Notes: generated by a model from the letters alone, not told the origin. A stretch of DNA of 64,000 bases from Limnephilus marmoratus (GCA_917880885.1 OU862907.1:70551072-70615071), one strand, 5' to 3'. Numbered from the stretch's first letter, positions 22,170 through 34,610 are shown. A program made the numbers and translations.

Positions 22170-22626
22170 TCTTCTATATAAATAAAAATGAATCGCCGAA
22201 ATGCATGTACGCGCGTAACTTACGAACGACTGCACCAAATTGGATAATTCTTTTTGCTTTGTGTTCGGTATTGGCAGGACAAGGTTTGTATAGGTGAGCT
22301 CTGGCATTATATTATATATAAAATTGCAGGCACGCGAGCTGTTTGAAAATTAAATGTACCGGGAATAAATGTATGAAATGCAGGGGGGGTGGAGGGAGGG
22401 AGAAAGGGGGAGGGAAATCGGAGAGGGGGTTTGCGGAGGGGGAGGGGAACTCAGGACGGGTTTTCGCGGGACGGGGTAAAGGAGGAAGTGGACTGGGAAG
22501 AGGGAAGGTGGAGGAGGCGGAGAGGAATGGGAGGTGGAAGGGTAACGGAATGAATGGGAAAGGACACGCTGGGAGAAACAATTTCTTTATTAAATGAAAT
22601 AGCAACGCATGCCGGGAACCAGCTAG
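22170..22626 (+). mobile_element. Nonautonomous Helitron, 457 bp
   Basis: Starts TCTTCTATATAAATAAAAATG after A within a TCTATCT-type run, so the exact start may slip a few bases. It ends 'gcatgccgggaaccagCTAG' before T. Carries 'cgaacgactgcaccaaattgg' and a G-rich core (22380-22550). Same order and strand bias as 16753-17605. Confidence 0.8.
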
Positions 22627-22900
22627 TATGTAATAAAGGGCGCGGAAGATGAAATGTCCAGGCCTGCTACCTGCTAGTAGGATGGAGGTCCGTCCAATAC
22701 ACGCACCGGCCCGCGCCTCATTATATATTTGTGTACACGCTTTGTTCACTTGCGTCGTTGAGATTCTGACTATAGGTAGGAGTATTTTGAATTGATCGTG
22801 GTTCATTCTTCTTCTCAAATCAGTTGTTCATTGCTGAGGATCATGTTCCCTAATCCAACTTCCATAGTGGACCTTGCTCCTTCACTCCTCGTGCTTCTGA
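22627..22900 (-). repeat. LINE 3'-end-like sequence abutting the satellite
   Basis: On the minus strand the last satellite monomer runs into 'gggaacatgatcctcagcaatgaacaactg', which resembles the 'CATGATCCTCAGTAATGA' 3' end of RTE/R1-type LINEs as I remember them. This fits the idea that the satellite was amplified from a LINE tail. The rest to 22627 is noncoding. Confidence 0.4.
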
Positions 22901-25665
22901 GCTGCATGGAGAGTTGGAGAGACTAGGACACCCTAGTACCAGACACTGATACTTGCTCACTCCAGCGCTGCGGTGACCTTCCCCTGCTTCTTCTGGCAAA
23001 CACTGCGGCCAGTGACTATGAGTTTCTCCAAGTTGAAGTCCTCAGTTTGGCGAGCAAAGTATCTTAAGATACGTTGTAGGCAGATAGTTGAGATCCTATT
23101 GTGGATGGCTGCTCTTATAGAATGAACTGTCTCCCTGTCCATGGAATCCTGACCATTTTTCACCAGCACCACATTTCAAGGGAGATCTAGTTACCAAACA
23201 TGGCAAAAACCATTTAGTCTTCCTCCAAGGTGACGATTGCATTATATCTATAATCAACATTACTTCTGCGCTGCATGGAGAGTTGGAGAGACTAGGACAC
23301 CCTAGTACCAGACACTGATACTTGCTCACTCCAGCGCTGCGGTGACCTTCCCCTTCCCCTTCCCCTGCTTCTTCTGGCAAACACTGCGGCCAGTGACTAT
23401 GAGTTTCTCCAAGTTGAAGTCCTCAGTTTGGCGAGCAAAGTATCTTAAGATACGTTGTAGGCAGATAGTTGAGATCCTATTGTGGATGGCTGCTCTTATA
23501 GAATGAACTGTCTCCCTGTCCATGGAATCCTGACCATTTTTCACCAGCACCACATTTCAAGGGAGATCTAGTTACCAAACATGGCAAAAACCATTTAGTC
23601 TTCCTCCAAGGTGACGATTGCATTATATCTATAATCAACATTACTTCTGCGCTGCATGGAGAGTTGGAGAGACTAGGACACCCTAGTACCAGACACTGAT
23701 ACTTGCTCACTCCAGCGCTGCGGTGACCTTCCCCTGCTTCTTCTGGCAAACACTGCGGCCAGTGACTATGAGTTTCTCCAAGTTGAAGTCCTCAGTTTGG
23801 CGAGCAAAGTATCTTAAGATACGTTGTAGGCAGATAGTTGAGATCCTATTGTGGATGGCTGCTCTTATAGAATGAACTGTCTCCCTGTCCATGGAATCCT
23901 GACCATTTTTCACCAGCACCACATTTCAAGGGAGATCTAGTTACCAAACATGGCAAAAACCATTTAGTCTTCCTCCAAGGTGACGATTGCATTATATCTA
24001 TAATCAACATTACTTCTGCGCTGCATGGAGAGTTGGAGAGACTAGGACACCCTAGTACCAGACACTGATACTTGCTCACTCCAGCGCTGCGGTGACCTTC
24101 CCCTGCTTCTTCTGGCAAACACTGCGGCCAGTGACTATGAGTTTCTCCAAGTTGAAGTCCTCAGTTTGGCGAGCAAAGTATCTTAAGATACGTTGTAGGC
24201 AGATAGTTGAGATCCTATTGTGGATGGCTGCTCTTATAGAATGAACTGTCTCCCTGTCCATGGAATCCTGACCATTTTTCACCAGCACCACATTTCAAGG
24301 GAGATCTAGTTACCAAACATGGCAAAAACCATTTAGTCTTCCTCCAAGGTGACGATTGCATTATATCTATAATCAACATTACTTCTGCGCTGCATGGAGA
24401 GTTGGAGAGACTAGGACACCCTAGTACCAGACACTGATACTTGCTCACTCCAGCGCTGCGGTGACCTTCTCCTTCCCCTGCTTCTTCTGGCAAACACTGC
24501 GGCCAGTGACTATGAGTTTCTCCAAGTTGAAGTCCTCAGTTTGGCGAGCAAAGTATCTTAAGATACGTTGTAGGCAGATAGTTGAGATCCTATTGTGGAT
24601 GGCTGCTCTTATAGAATGAACTGTCTCCCTGTCCATGGAATCCTGACCATTTTTCACCGGCACCACATTTCAAGGGAGATCTAGTTACCAAACATGGCAA
24701 AAACCATTTAGTCTTCCTCCAAGGTGACGATTGCATTATATCTATAATCAACATTACTTCTGCGCTGCATGGAGAGTTGGAGAGACTAGGACACCCTAGT
24801 ACCAGACACTGATACTTGCTCACTCCAGCGCTGCGGTGACCTTCCCCTGCTTCTTCTGGCAAACACTGCGGCCAGTGACTATGAGTTTCTCCAAGTTGAA
24901 GTCCTCAGTTTGGCGAGCAAAGTATCTTAAGATACGTTGTAGGCAGATAGTTGAGATCCTATTGTGGATGGCTGCTCTTATAGAATGAACTGTCTCCCTG
25001 TCCATGGAATCCTGACCATTTTTCACCAGCACCACATTTCAAGGGAGATCTAGTTACCAAACATGGCAAAAACCATTTAGTCTTCCTCCAAGGTGACGAT
25101 TGCATTATATCTATAATCAACATTACTTCTGCGCTGCATGGAGAGTTGGAGAGACTAGGACACCCTAGTACCAGACACTGATACTTGCTCATTCCAGCGC
25201 TGCGGTGACCTTCCCCTGCTTCTTCTGGCAAACACTGCGGCCAGTGACTATGAGTTTCTCCAAGTTGAAGTCCTCAGTTTGGCGAGCAAAGTATCTTAAG
25301 ATACGTTGTAGGCAGATAGTTGAGATCCTATTGTGGATGGCTGCTCTTATAGAATGAACTGTCTCCCTGTCCATGGAATCCTGACCATTTTTCACCAGCA
25401 CCACATTTCAAGGGAGATCTAGTTACCAAACATGGCAAAAACCATTTAGTCTTCCTCCAAGGTGACGATTGCATTATATCTATAATCAACATTACTTCTG
25501 CGCTGCATGGAGAGTTGGAGAGACTAGGACACCCTAGTACCAGACACTGATACTTGCTCACTCCAGCGCTGCGGTGACCTTCCCCTGCTTCTTCTGGCAA
25601 ACACTGCGGCCAGTGACTATGAGTTTCTCCAAGTTGAAGTCCTCAGTTTGGCGAGCAAAGTATCT
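22901..25665 (-). repeat. 369-bp satellite, block A (about 7.5 monomers)
   Basis: Monomers are 369 bp, or 375/381 bp when the hexamer CCCCTT is present two or three times at one site. Hexamer numbers in order: 1,3,1,1,2,1,1,1; the '2' copy is the CTCCTT variant. Otherwise monomers differ at only a few positions, e.g. 'caccggcacc' at about 24657. Each monomer has two overlapping minus-strand open frames (71-75 and 90-94 codons). The 71-codon frame (IRAAIHNRISTICLQRILRY then ...NLEKLIV) resembles the C-terminal region of insect LINE polyproteins, so the monomer probably derives from a LINE. Near-identity means recent homogenisation. Confidence 0.95.
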
Positions 25666-28047
25666 AAGGTAAACGCAATAATCAATGAAAGGAACTCGTC
25701 GAATGCGATTATTCTAGGTGATTTCAATGCAGATCCTAAAAGCCTTTTTGGCCGAGAAATAGAAAAATTTTGCAATGAGTTTAGCTATGTTTGCGCAGAT
25801 ACTAAGTTAATGAATTGCGATACATTTACATACGTAAGTGATGCCCATAGTACAACAAGTTGGTTAGATCATTGTGTCGTCACAAAAGCACTGGAAAATG
25901 CTATTACCAGCATAGATGTTCAATATGACGCAGTATGGTCTGATCACTTGCCAATGATTGTAAATCTCAACCTCCAATTTTTACCAGCCTTTGTGGAATC
26001 GTGTAATGACAACATATTTGATTCTTCTAGATGGAATCCGAAATCTAATGTTGAAATAATTAAATACGCTGAAACTATCAACAACAAACTTCTAAAGATA
26101 ATTCAAGATTTCTCCCAATTAGAACCTGACAAAAAATCTGCAAACGCAAACGAAAGCCAAATAAATTCCCTGTACAAAAATATTGTGGAAGCACTTCGAA
26201 GTGCTGCCTCCACCACATTTAATAACAAGAATCGAAAAAATAGAAACATTCCGGGATGGAATGACATGGTTGCAGCCAAATACGCAGAATCAAGAAGCGC
26301 CTTTCTCTCATGGCTTCAAGCCGGAAAACCACTCTCAGGGCCGGTTGCCGAAGACAGGAAGAAATACCGAACGATCTTTAAAGTAGCTCTGAAAAAATGT
26401 CAACAGTCAGAAATTCAGCAACGAATGGATGGTATCGCCGCATCACTAATAAATAAAGATTTCCATAAATTTTGGCAAAAAACCTCCTCAGAATTGAAAA
26501 CTAATATGAAAACTCCTCTCTGTGTCAATGGAGTAAGAGGCAAGGAAAATATCGCCAATGAGTTTCGTAACTTCCTCTCTATGGCGGGTGAAGAAGCAGC
26601 AGAAAAATCTCAGAATATAAATTTTAATTTGAAAACCGTTGGTAATACTACCGCTCTCAGCATCACTTCGCATATGGTAGAAAGAGCTGTCAGAGAAATG
26701 GCAACAGGAAAAGCCACAGGACATGACTCAATAGCCCTTGAGCACATTAAGTATGCTGGACCAGCGATTTATATTATCCTAGCAAAACTATTTTCAAATA
26801 TTGTACGTTACAGGCACATCCCGAATGAAATGACGAAAACGGTAATTATTCCCATAATTAAATCAACAAATCTTGATCCATCCGTGATCAATAACTACCG
26901 ACCAATTTCACTCTCAACCACAGTGGCAAGATTATTTGAAAAAAATTTATCTGCTGTCGTGGTAGATCAGATAAAAACAGAGGATAACCAGTTCGGATTC
27001 AAACCTGCACTGTCAACATCTATGGCAATATATTCTCTAAAAGAAACCATCAGTTATTATAAACTAAGAAAAACGCCAATCTATACCTGCTTTCTAGATT
27101 TAAGCAAAGCATTTGATCGTGTATGTCATAATAAACTGTGGGAAAAACTAAGGAAAAGAGCAGTTTCAGAAGATGTAATAGCTATTCTTTCAATTTGGCA
27201 CACGCAACAAGAAAATATTGTGAAATGGTCTGGGGAATTTTCCAACCCATTCTTTTTGAAAAGTGGCGTAAGGCAAGGAGGAAGCATGTCTCCGGTTCTG
27301 TTTAATCTATACACCGATGAGCTTATTCAAGGACTCAATGCCACGAAAATAGGCTGCCATTTAAATGGAGTGTGTGTAAACAACATTAATTACGCAGATG
27401 ACATGGTTCTTCTTGCACCGTCACTAAGCGCATTAGAGAAATTACTAAAAATTTGTGAAGATTTTGCAAAAAACCATAACCTTTTGTATAATACAACCAA
27501 GTCAATAGTTATGGTTTTTAAACCGAAAAACGAAATCGTCCAAACACCCTCAGTATGGCTAGATGAAAGGAAAATGAATGTTAATCACAGCGTTAAATAC
27601 CTAGGACATGTCATCACAGACGACCTAAAGGATATCGAGGACATGGAAAGGCAGAGAAGAGCAATATCGGTTAGAGCGGGTATGCTGTCAAGACGTTTTT
27701 ACTCCTGCAGCCCCAAAGTAAAAAGAATACTGTTTAACGCTTTCTGTACCTCGCTCTATACATCAGAACTGTGGGTTGACTACACTGCAACCCAATGGCA
27801 TAAGTTAAAGGTTGCTTACAATAACGCCTATCGCCAACTTTTCCGCCTACCGAGATACTGCAGTGCTACGGAAATGTTCCTGGAGGGACGAGTACATACT
27901 TTCCGTGCACTTCTCCGCCACCGCATGGGAAGTTTATGGCGCAGACTGCGCCATTCGAAGAATGCGATCATCGCCGCCATGACTGCCTGGATGGAATCTC
28001 CCCTGATGACCCTCTGGAGACGGGAGACGATGAAATACCCCCCGTAA
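25666..28047 (+). CDS. LINE endonuclease/reverse transcriptase, N-truncated
   Basis: Open for about 790 codons with no internal stop. Apurinic-type endonuclease C-terminal motifs: IILGDFNADP (about residue 20-30 counted from the satellite junction frame), TSWLDHCVV (70-78) and WSDHLP (97-102). RT motifs: NNYRPISLS, QFGFKP, FLDLSKAFDRV (about 482), RQGGSMSPVLFNLY, YADDMVLL (about 582) and KYLGHVI. The C-terminal region includes LRVAYNNAYRQLFRLPR-like residues. The first aspartate/glutamate motifs of the endonuclease are missing because of 5' truncation, and there is no Met start: the upstream in-frame codons lie in the satellite. It would copy RNA at a nicked target if complete. Open but probably not expressed as a full protein. 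No ORF1 remains. Confidence 0.85.
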   Translation, partial: KVNAIINERNSSNAIILGDFNADPKSLFGREIEKFCNEFSYVCADTKLMNCDTFTYVSDAHSTTSWLDHCVVTKALENAITSIDVQYDAVWSDHLPMIVNLNLQFLPAFVESCNDNIFDSSRWNPKSNVEIIKYAETINNKLLKIIQDFSQLEPDKKSANANESQINSLYKNIVEALRSAASTTFNNKNRKNRNIPGWNDMVAAKYAESRSAFLSWLQAGKPLSGPVAEDRKKYRTIFKVALKKCQQSEIQQRMDGIAASLINKDFHKFWQKTSSELKTNMKTPLCVNGVRGKENIANEFRNFLSMAGEEAAEKSQNINFNLKTVGNTTALSITSHMVERAVREMATGKATGHDSIALEHIKYAGPAIYIILAKLFSNIVRYRHIPNEMTKTVIIPIIKSTNLDPSVINNYRPISLSTTVARLFEKNLSAVVVDQIKTEDNQFGFKPALSTSMAIYSLKETISYYKLRKTPIYTCFLDLSKAFDRVCHNKLWEKLRKRAVSEDVIAILSIWHTQQENIVKWSGEFSNPFFLKSGVRQGGSMSPVLFNLYTDELIQGLNATKIGCHLNGVCVNNINYADDMVLLAPSLSALEKLLKICEDFAKNHNLLYNTTKSIVMVFKPKNEIVQTPSVWLDERKMNVNHSVKYLGHVITDDLKDIEDMERQRRAISVRAGMLSRRFYSCSPKVKRILFNAFCTSLYTSELWVDYTATQWHKLKVAYNNAYRQLFRLPRYCSATEMFLEGRVHTFRALLRHRMGSLWRRLRHSKNAIIAAMTAWMESPLMTLWRRETMKYPP

Positions 28048-28267
28048 ACGGCTATTTAAAAATCATTTTAGTGTTTGATAGCTGCATCATTTTTTTCAGT
28101 TTAATTTTTCATGTTTATTCGTTTATTTTATTTAATTTATGTGTTGTTATTTACTTTTTACCTTAACTTATTATTTATCTTTTTTTGTTATTTTAAAATA
28201 TGGAATGTATTGCATTGCACTTCCCCTGCATACATTCTGGAATAAACTTATATTATTATTATTATTA
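25666..28267 (+). mobile_element. 5'-truncated non-LTR retrotransposon inside the satellite
   Basis: Satellite sequence stops after 'gcaaagtatct' (25665) and resumes 'ttaagatacg' (from 28268), so the monomer is interrupted without loss. Any target duplication is at most 1-2 bp. The element has the C-terminal half of an endonuclease, a complete reverse-transcriptase domain, a short 3' UTR with a GAATGTAT...ATACATTC stem (about 28202-28240), AATAAA, and an (ATT)n tail. Jockey-superfamily style (CR1-like group); exact clade not determined. Confidence 0.9.
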
Positions 28268-31200
28268 TTAAGATACGTTGTAGGCAGATAGTTGAGATCC
28301 TATTGTGGATGGCTGCTCTTATAGAATGAACTGTCTCCCTGTCCATGGAATCCTGACCATTTTTCACCAGCACCACATTTCAAGGGAGATCTAGTTACCA
28401 AACATGGCAAAAACCATTTAGTCTTCCTCCAAGGTGACGATTGCATTATATCTATAATCAACATTACTTCTGCGCTGCATGGAGAGTTGGAGAGACTAGG
28501 ACACCCTAGTACCAGACACTGATACTTGCTCACTCCAGCGCTGCGGTGACCTTCCCCTGCTTCTTCTGGCAAACACTGCGGCCAGTGACTATGAGTTTCT
28601 CCAAGTTGAAGTCCTCAGTTTGGCGAGCAAAGTATCTTAAGATACGTTGTAGGCAGATAGTTGAGATCCTATTGTGGATGGCTGCTCTTATAGAATGAAC
28701 TGTCTCCCTGTCCATGGAATCCTGACCATTTTTCACCAGCACCACATTTCAAGGGAGATCTAGTTACCAAACATGGCAAAAACCATTTAGTCTTCCTCCA
28801 AGGTGACGATTGCATTATATCTATAATCAACATTACTTCTGCGCTGCATGGAGAGTTGGAGAGACTAGGACACCCTAGTACCAGACACTGATACTTGCTC
28901 ACTCCAGCGCTGCGGTGACCTTCCCCTTCCCCTTCCCCTGCTTCTTCTGGCAAACACTGCGGCCAGTGACTATGAGTTTCTCCAAGTTGAAGTCCTCAGT
29001 TTGGCGAGCAAAGTATCTTAAGATACGTTGTAGGCAGATAGTTGAGATCCTATTGTGGATGGCTGCTCTTATAGAATGAACTGTCTCCCTGTCCATGGAA
29101 TCCTGACCATTTTTCACCAGCACCACATTTCAAGGGAGATCTAGTTACCAAACATGGCAAAAACCATTTAGTCTTCCTCCAAGGTGACGATTGCATTATA
29201 TCTATAATCAACATTACTTCTGCGCTGCATGGAGAGTTGGAGAGACTAGGACACCCTAGTACCAGACACTGATACTTGCTCACTCCAGCGCTGCGGTGAC
29301 CTTCTCCTTCCCCTGCTTCTTCTGGCAAACACTGCGGCCAGTGACTATGAGTTTCTCCAAGTTGAAGTCCTCAGTTTGGCGAGCAAAGTATCTTAAGATA
29401 CGTTGTAGGCAGATAGTTGAGATCCTATTGTGGATGGCTGCTCTTATAGAATGAACTGTCTCCCTGTCCATGGAATCCTGACCATTTTTCACCAGCACCA
29501 CATTTCAAGGGAGATCTAGTTACCAAACATGGCAAAAACCATTTAGTCTTCCTCCAAGGTGACGATTGCATTATATCTATAATCAACATTACTTCTGCGC
29601 TGCATGGAGAGTTGGAGAGACTAGGACACCCTAGTACCAGACACTGATACTTGCTCACTCCAGCGCTGCGGTGACCTTCCCCTGCTTCTTCTGGCAAACA
29701 CTGCGGCCAGTGACTATGAGTTTCTCCAAGTTGAAGTCCTCAGTTTGGCGAGCAAAGTATCTTAAGATACGTTGTAGGCAGATAGTTGAGATCCTATTGT
29801 GGATGGCTGCTCTTATAGAATGAACTGTCTCCCTGTCCATGGAATCCTGACCATTTTTCACCAGCACCACATTTCAAGGGAGATCTAGTTACCAAACATG
29901 GCAAAAACCATTTAGTCTTCCTCCAAGGTGACGATTGCATTATATCTATAATCAACATTACTTCTGCGCTGCATGGAGAGTTGGAGAGACTAGGACACCC
30001 TAGTACCAGACACTGATACTTGCTCACTCCAGCGCTGCGGTGACCTTCCCCTGCTTCTTCTGGCAAACACTGCGGCCAGTGACTATGAGTTTCTCCAAGT
30101 TGAAGTCCTCAGTTTGGCGAGCAAAGTATCTTAAGATACGTTGTAGGCAGATAGTTGAGATCCTATTGTGGATGGCTGCTCTTATAGAATGAACTGTCTC
30201 CCTGTCCATGGAATCCTGACCATTTTTCACCAGCACCACATTTCAAGGGAGATCTAGTTACCAAACATGGCAAAAACCATTTAGTCTTCCTCCAAGGTGA
30301 CGATTGCATTATATCTATAATCAACATTACTTCTGCGCTGCATGGAGAGTTGGAGAGACTAGGACACCCTAGTACCAGACACTGATACTTGCTCACTCCA
30401 GCGCTGCGGTGACCTTCTCCTTCCCCTGCTTCTTCTGGCAAACACTGCGGCCAGTGACTATGAGTTTCTCCAAGTTGAAGTCCTCAGTTTGGCGAGCAAA
30501 GTATCTTAAGATACGTTGTAGGCAGATAGTTGAGATCCTATTGTGGATGGCTGCTCTTATAGAATGAACTGTCTCCTTGTCCATGGAATCCTGACCATTT
30601 TTCACCAGCACCACATTTCAAGGGAGATCTAGTTACCAAACATGGCAAAAACCATTTAGTCTTCCTCCAAGGTGACGATTGCATTATATCTATAATCAAC
30701 ATTACTTCTGCGCTGCATGGAGAGTTGGAGAGACTAGGACACCCTAGTACCAGACACTGATACTTGCTCACTCCAGCGCTGCGGTGACCTTCCCCTGCTT
30801 CTTCTGGCAAACACTGCGGCCAGTGACTATGAGTTTCTCCAAGTTGAAGTCCTCAGTTTGGCGAGCAAAGTATCTTAAGATACGTTGTAGGCAGATAGTT
30901 GAGATCCTATTGTGGATGGCTGCTCTTATAGAATGAACTGTCTCCCTGTCCATGGAATCCTGACCATTTTTCACCAGCACCACATTTCAAGGGAGATCTA
31001 GTTACCAAACATGGCAAAAACCATTTAGTCTTCCTCCAAGGTGACGATTGCATTATATCTATAATCAACATTACTTCTGCGCTGCATGGAGAGTTGGAGA
31101 GACTAGGACACCCTAGTACCAGACACTGATACTTGCTCACTCCAGCGCTGCGGTGACCTTCCCCTTCCCCTTCCCCTGCTTCTTCTGGCAAACACTGCGG

Positions 31201-32722
31201 CCAGTGACTATGAGTTTCTCCAAGTTGAAGTCCTCAGTTTGGCGAGCAAAGTATCTTAAGATACGTTGTAGGCAGATAGTTGAGATCCTATTGTGGATGG
31301 CTGCTCTTATAGAATGAACTGTCTCCCTGTCCATGGAATCCTGACCATTTTTCACCAGCACCACATTTCAAGGGAGATCTAGTTACCAAACATGGCAAAA
31401 ACCATTTAGTCTTCCTCCAAGGTGACGATTGCATTATATCTATAATCAACATTACTTCTGCGCTGCATGGAGAGTTGGAGAGACTAGGACACCCTAGTAC
31501 CAGACACTGATACTTGCTCACTCCAGCGCTGCGGTGACCTTCCCCTTCCCCTTCCCCTGCTTCTTCTGGCAAACACTGCGGCCAGTGACTATGAGTTTCT
31601 CCAAGTTGAAGTCCTCAGTTTGGCGAGCAAAGTATCTTAAGATACGTTGTAGGCAGATAGTTGAGATCCTATTGTGGATGGCTGCTCTTATAGAATGAAC
31701 TGTCTCCCTGTCCATGGAATCCTGACCATTTTTCACCGGCACCACATTTCAAGGGAGATCTAGTTACCAAACATGGCAAAAACCATTTAGTCTTCCTCCA
31801 AGGTGACGATTGCATTATATCTATAATCAACATTACTTCTGCGCTGCATGGAGAGTTGGAGAGACTAGGACACCCTAGTACCAGACACTGATACTTGCTC
31901 ACTCCAGCGCTGCGGTGACCTTCCCCTTCCCCTGCTTCTTCTGGCAAACACTGCGGCCAGTGACTATGAGTTTCTCCAAGTTGAAGTCCTCAGTTTGGCG
32001 AGCAAAGTATCTTAAGATACGTTGTAGGCAGATAGTTGAGATCCTATTGTGGATGGCTGCTCTTATAGAATGAACTGTCTCCCTGTCCATGGAATCCTGA
32101 CCATTTTTCACCAGCACCACATTTCAAGGGAGATCTAGTTACCAAACATGGCAAAAACCATTTAGTCTTCCTCCAAGGTGACGATTGCATTATATCTATA
32201 ATCAACATTACTTCTGCGCTGCATGGAGAGTTGGAGAGACTAGGACACCCTAGTACCAGACACTGATACTTGCTCACTCCAGCGCTGCGGTGACCTTCCC
32301 CTTCCCCTTCCCCTGCTTCTTCTGGCAAACACTGCGGCCAGTGACTATGAGTTTCTCCAAGTTGAAGTCCTCAGTTTGGCGAGCAAAGTATCTTAAGATA
32401 CGTTGTAGGCAGATAGTTGAGATCCTATTGTGGATGGCTGCTCTTATAGAATGAACTGTCTCCCTGTCCATGGAATCCTGACCATTTTTCACCAGCACCA
32501 CATTTCAAGGGAGATCTAGTTACCAAACATGGCAAAAACCATTTAGTCTTCCTCCAAGGTGACGATTGCATTATATCTATAATCAACATTACTTCTGCGC
32601 TGCATGGAGAGTTGGAGAGACTAGGACACCCTAGTACCAGACACTGATACTTGCTCACTCCAGCGCTGCGGTGACCTTCCCCTGCTTCTTCTGGCAAACA
32701 CTGCGGCCAGTGACTATGAGTT
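28268..32722 (-). repeat. 369-bp satellite, block B (about 12 monomers)
   Basis: Direct continuation of block A after the LINE. CCCCTT hexamer numbers in order: 1,3,2v,1,1,2v,1,3,3,2,3,1 (2v = CTCCTT variant). Runs to 'tgactatgagtt' where the LTR element starts. Overlapping minus-strand open frames repeat in every monomer; they are a property of the monomer, not separate genes. Confidence 0.95.
32719..32722. other. 4-bp target duplication AGTT (left)
   Basis: AGTT here and at 41653-41656 flank the LTR element. In intact monomers the site reads gAGTTtctccaAGTTgaag, i.e. two AGTT copies 10 bp apart, so either the target monomer had lost 10 bp between them or the AGTTs are pre-existing and 10 bp were lost on insertion. 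Confidence 0.75.
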
Positions 32723-33379
32723 TGTGACGTTAAATACTTACTTGTAATTCATTCCCTCCAAACCTGGTCATCCATCCATGAATAGAATAAATAATCACAT
32801 ACAAAGCCAGCAAGCAAGCCATGAGGTTAGGTAGCAATAATAAGTAGGTATGTGAACAATGTATAATTTATTATAAAAAATCAAACCCTGCCCTTGGAAC
32901 ATATTATAATGATTAGCTATGAGACTCTAAGTTAAACAACAGTATTAATCATCAGGGGTGACTGGTTACGATGTATCGTACCCAGCTGTAAATGTTTAAA
33001 GTTTCTCGACACGTGTCAATAAGAAAGAAATTATATTGTAACGACATAAGAAAATTACTGATGGGCGCCTGTGACGTAAAACGTAACATATTTATGAATC
33101 AGTAATCCCTAAAAATAATCTAAAAAGCACAATCTCGATCTGTTAAAAATATAAGTAATTTAAATCTCACTTCTCGTGATCCAAAATGTCTTGAGTCCAG
33201 CCATATAACAGCCCGTCACACAAAAACACCTGCTCGATCTGTGCTACTCCCGTCAACTGAAGCGCCCGAACTTTTTCCGAAGCATCTTGAAACATCTGCC
33301 GCCCCTTCGGAGTGCAATGCTGCCAACCAGATCATGCAAAATTTGCGAATCGCTCACGACGCTAGCAGCAAATGTTACA
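32723..33379 (-). repeat. 3' LTR (sense strand minus)
   Basis: 657 bp, TGTGACGTTAAATAC...GCAAATGTTACA on plus. Differs from the other LTR at 'ctgtgCtactcc' and 'catgcAaaattt'. The polypurine tract abuts 33379. Confidence 0.95.
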
Positions 33380-33392
33380 TTACCCCTCCACC
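33380..33392 (-). other. Polypurine tract
   Basis: Reads GGTGGAGGGGTAA on the minus strand, directly against the 3' LTR, where plus-strand DNA synthesis would be primed. Confidence 0.8.
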
Positions 33393-33673
33393 AAAAAGAA
33401 AATATTTCCTCCTGGAAATCAAGAGGTCCATGTGTCACTTCCTGAAGAGAACTGCATACTATGTGAGCCTTGGTCGTAAATGTTAGTCATGGAAGATGCC
33501 AAAATATAAGGATTGTCAGCCGGAAGGATCCTGGTGATAGAAGTACTCCCAATCCATATAATGTACCTCATGGAAGAAGCGGTGACCACCGTACTGCAAT
33601 ACTGAAGCCATGACATAATACGATGAACAGAAAGACGCATCAATCTATGCAGCTTCTCTCCAATTATGATGCA

Positions 33674-34610
33674 TTCAATAACTGATGACCCAAGATGGCC
33701 CAAGGTAGAGATGAAATATCTGGTCCGGAATCTCAAATTCAGCTTCTTTTGCTATTAATTTCTTCCAAAACTGATGACCCAAGATGGCCCAAGGTAGCGA
33801 TGAAACATTTGGTCCGAAATCTCAAATTCAGCGTCTTCTGATATTACTTTCTTCCAAAACTGATGACCCAAGATGGCCCAAGGTAGCGATGAAACATTTG
33901 GTCCGAAATCTCAAATTCAGCGTCTTCTGATATTACTTTCTTCCAAAACTGATGACCCAAGATGGCCCAAGGTAGCGATGAAACATTTGGTCCGAAATCT
34001 CAAATTCAGCGTCTTCTGATATTACTTTCTTCCAAAACTGATGACCCAAGATGGCCCAAGGTAGCGATGAAACATTTGGTCCGAAATCTCAAATTCAGCG
34101 TCTTCTGATATTACTTTCTTCCAAAACTGATGACCCAAGATGGCCCAAGGTAGCGATAAAACATTTGGTCCGAAATCTCAAATTCAGCGTCTTCTGATAT
34201 TACTTTCTTCCAAAACTGATGACCCAAGATGGCCCAAGGTAGCGATAAAACATTTGGTCCGAAATCTCAAATTCAGCGTCTTCTGATATTACTTTCTTCC
34301 AAAACTGATGACCCAAGATGGCCCAAGGTAGCGATAAAACATTTGGTCCGAAATCTCAAATTCAGCGTCTTCTGATATTACTTTCTTCCAAAACTGATGA
34401 CCCAAGATGGCCCAAGGTAGCGATGAAACATTTGGTCCGAAATCTCAAATTCAGCGTCTTCTGATATTACTTTCTTCCAAAACTGATGACCCAAGATGGC
34501 CCAAGGTAGCGATGAAACATTTGGTCCGAAATCTCAAATTCAGCGTCTTCTGATATTACTTTCTTCCAAAACTGATGACCCAAGATGGCCCAAGGTAGCG
34601 ATGAAACATC
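33674..34610 (-). repeat. About ten 89-bp tandem repeats in the 3' UTR
   Basis: The unit starts at ttccaaaactgatgaccc positions 33763, 33852, 33941, 34030, 34119, 34208, 34297, 34386, 34475 and 34564, each step exactly 89 bp; the first and last units are diverged or partial. Internal units are almost identical ('gatgaaac' versus 'gataaaac' variants). Three middle units share the 'gataaaac' form, showing block duplication. Noncoding in the sense direction. Confidence 0.95.

Noticed and set aside
22957..25600. Repeated 71- and 90-codon open frames in each satellite monomer as a multigene family
   Set aside because: They overlap, sit in every tandem monomer, have no promoter or start context of their own and keep open only because monomers are near-identical. 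Better explained as satellite derived from a LINE.
22901..25665. Regular repeats suggesting a CRISPR array
   Set aside because: Units are 369 bp and directly abut with no variable spacers; the context is eukaryotic.
33241..33486. 81-codon plus-strand frame in the LTR (also 41514-41747)
   Set aside because: Antisense to the element, lies in the LTR and ends differently in the two copies.
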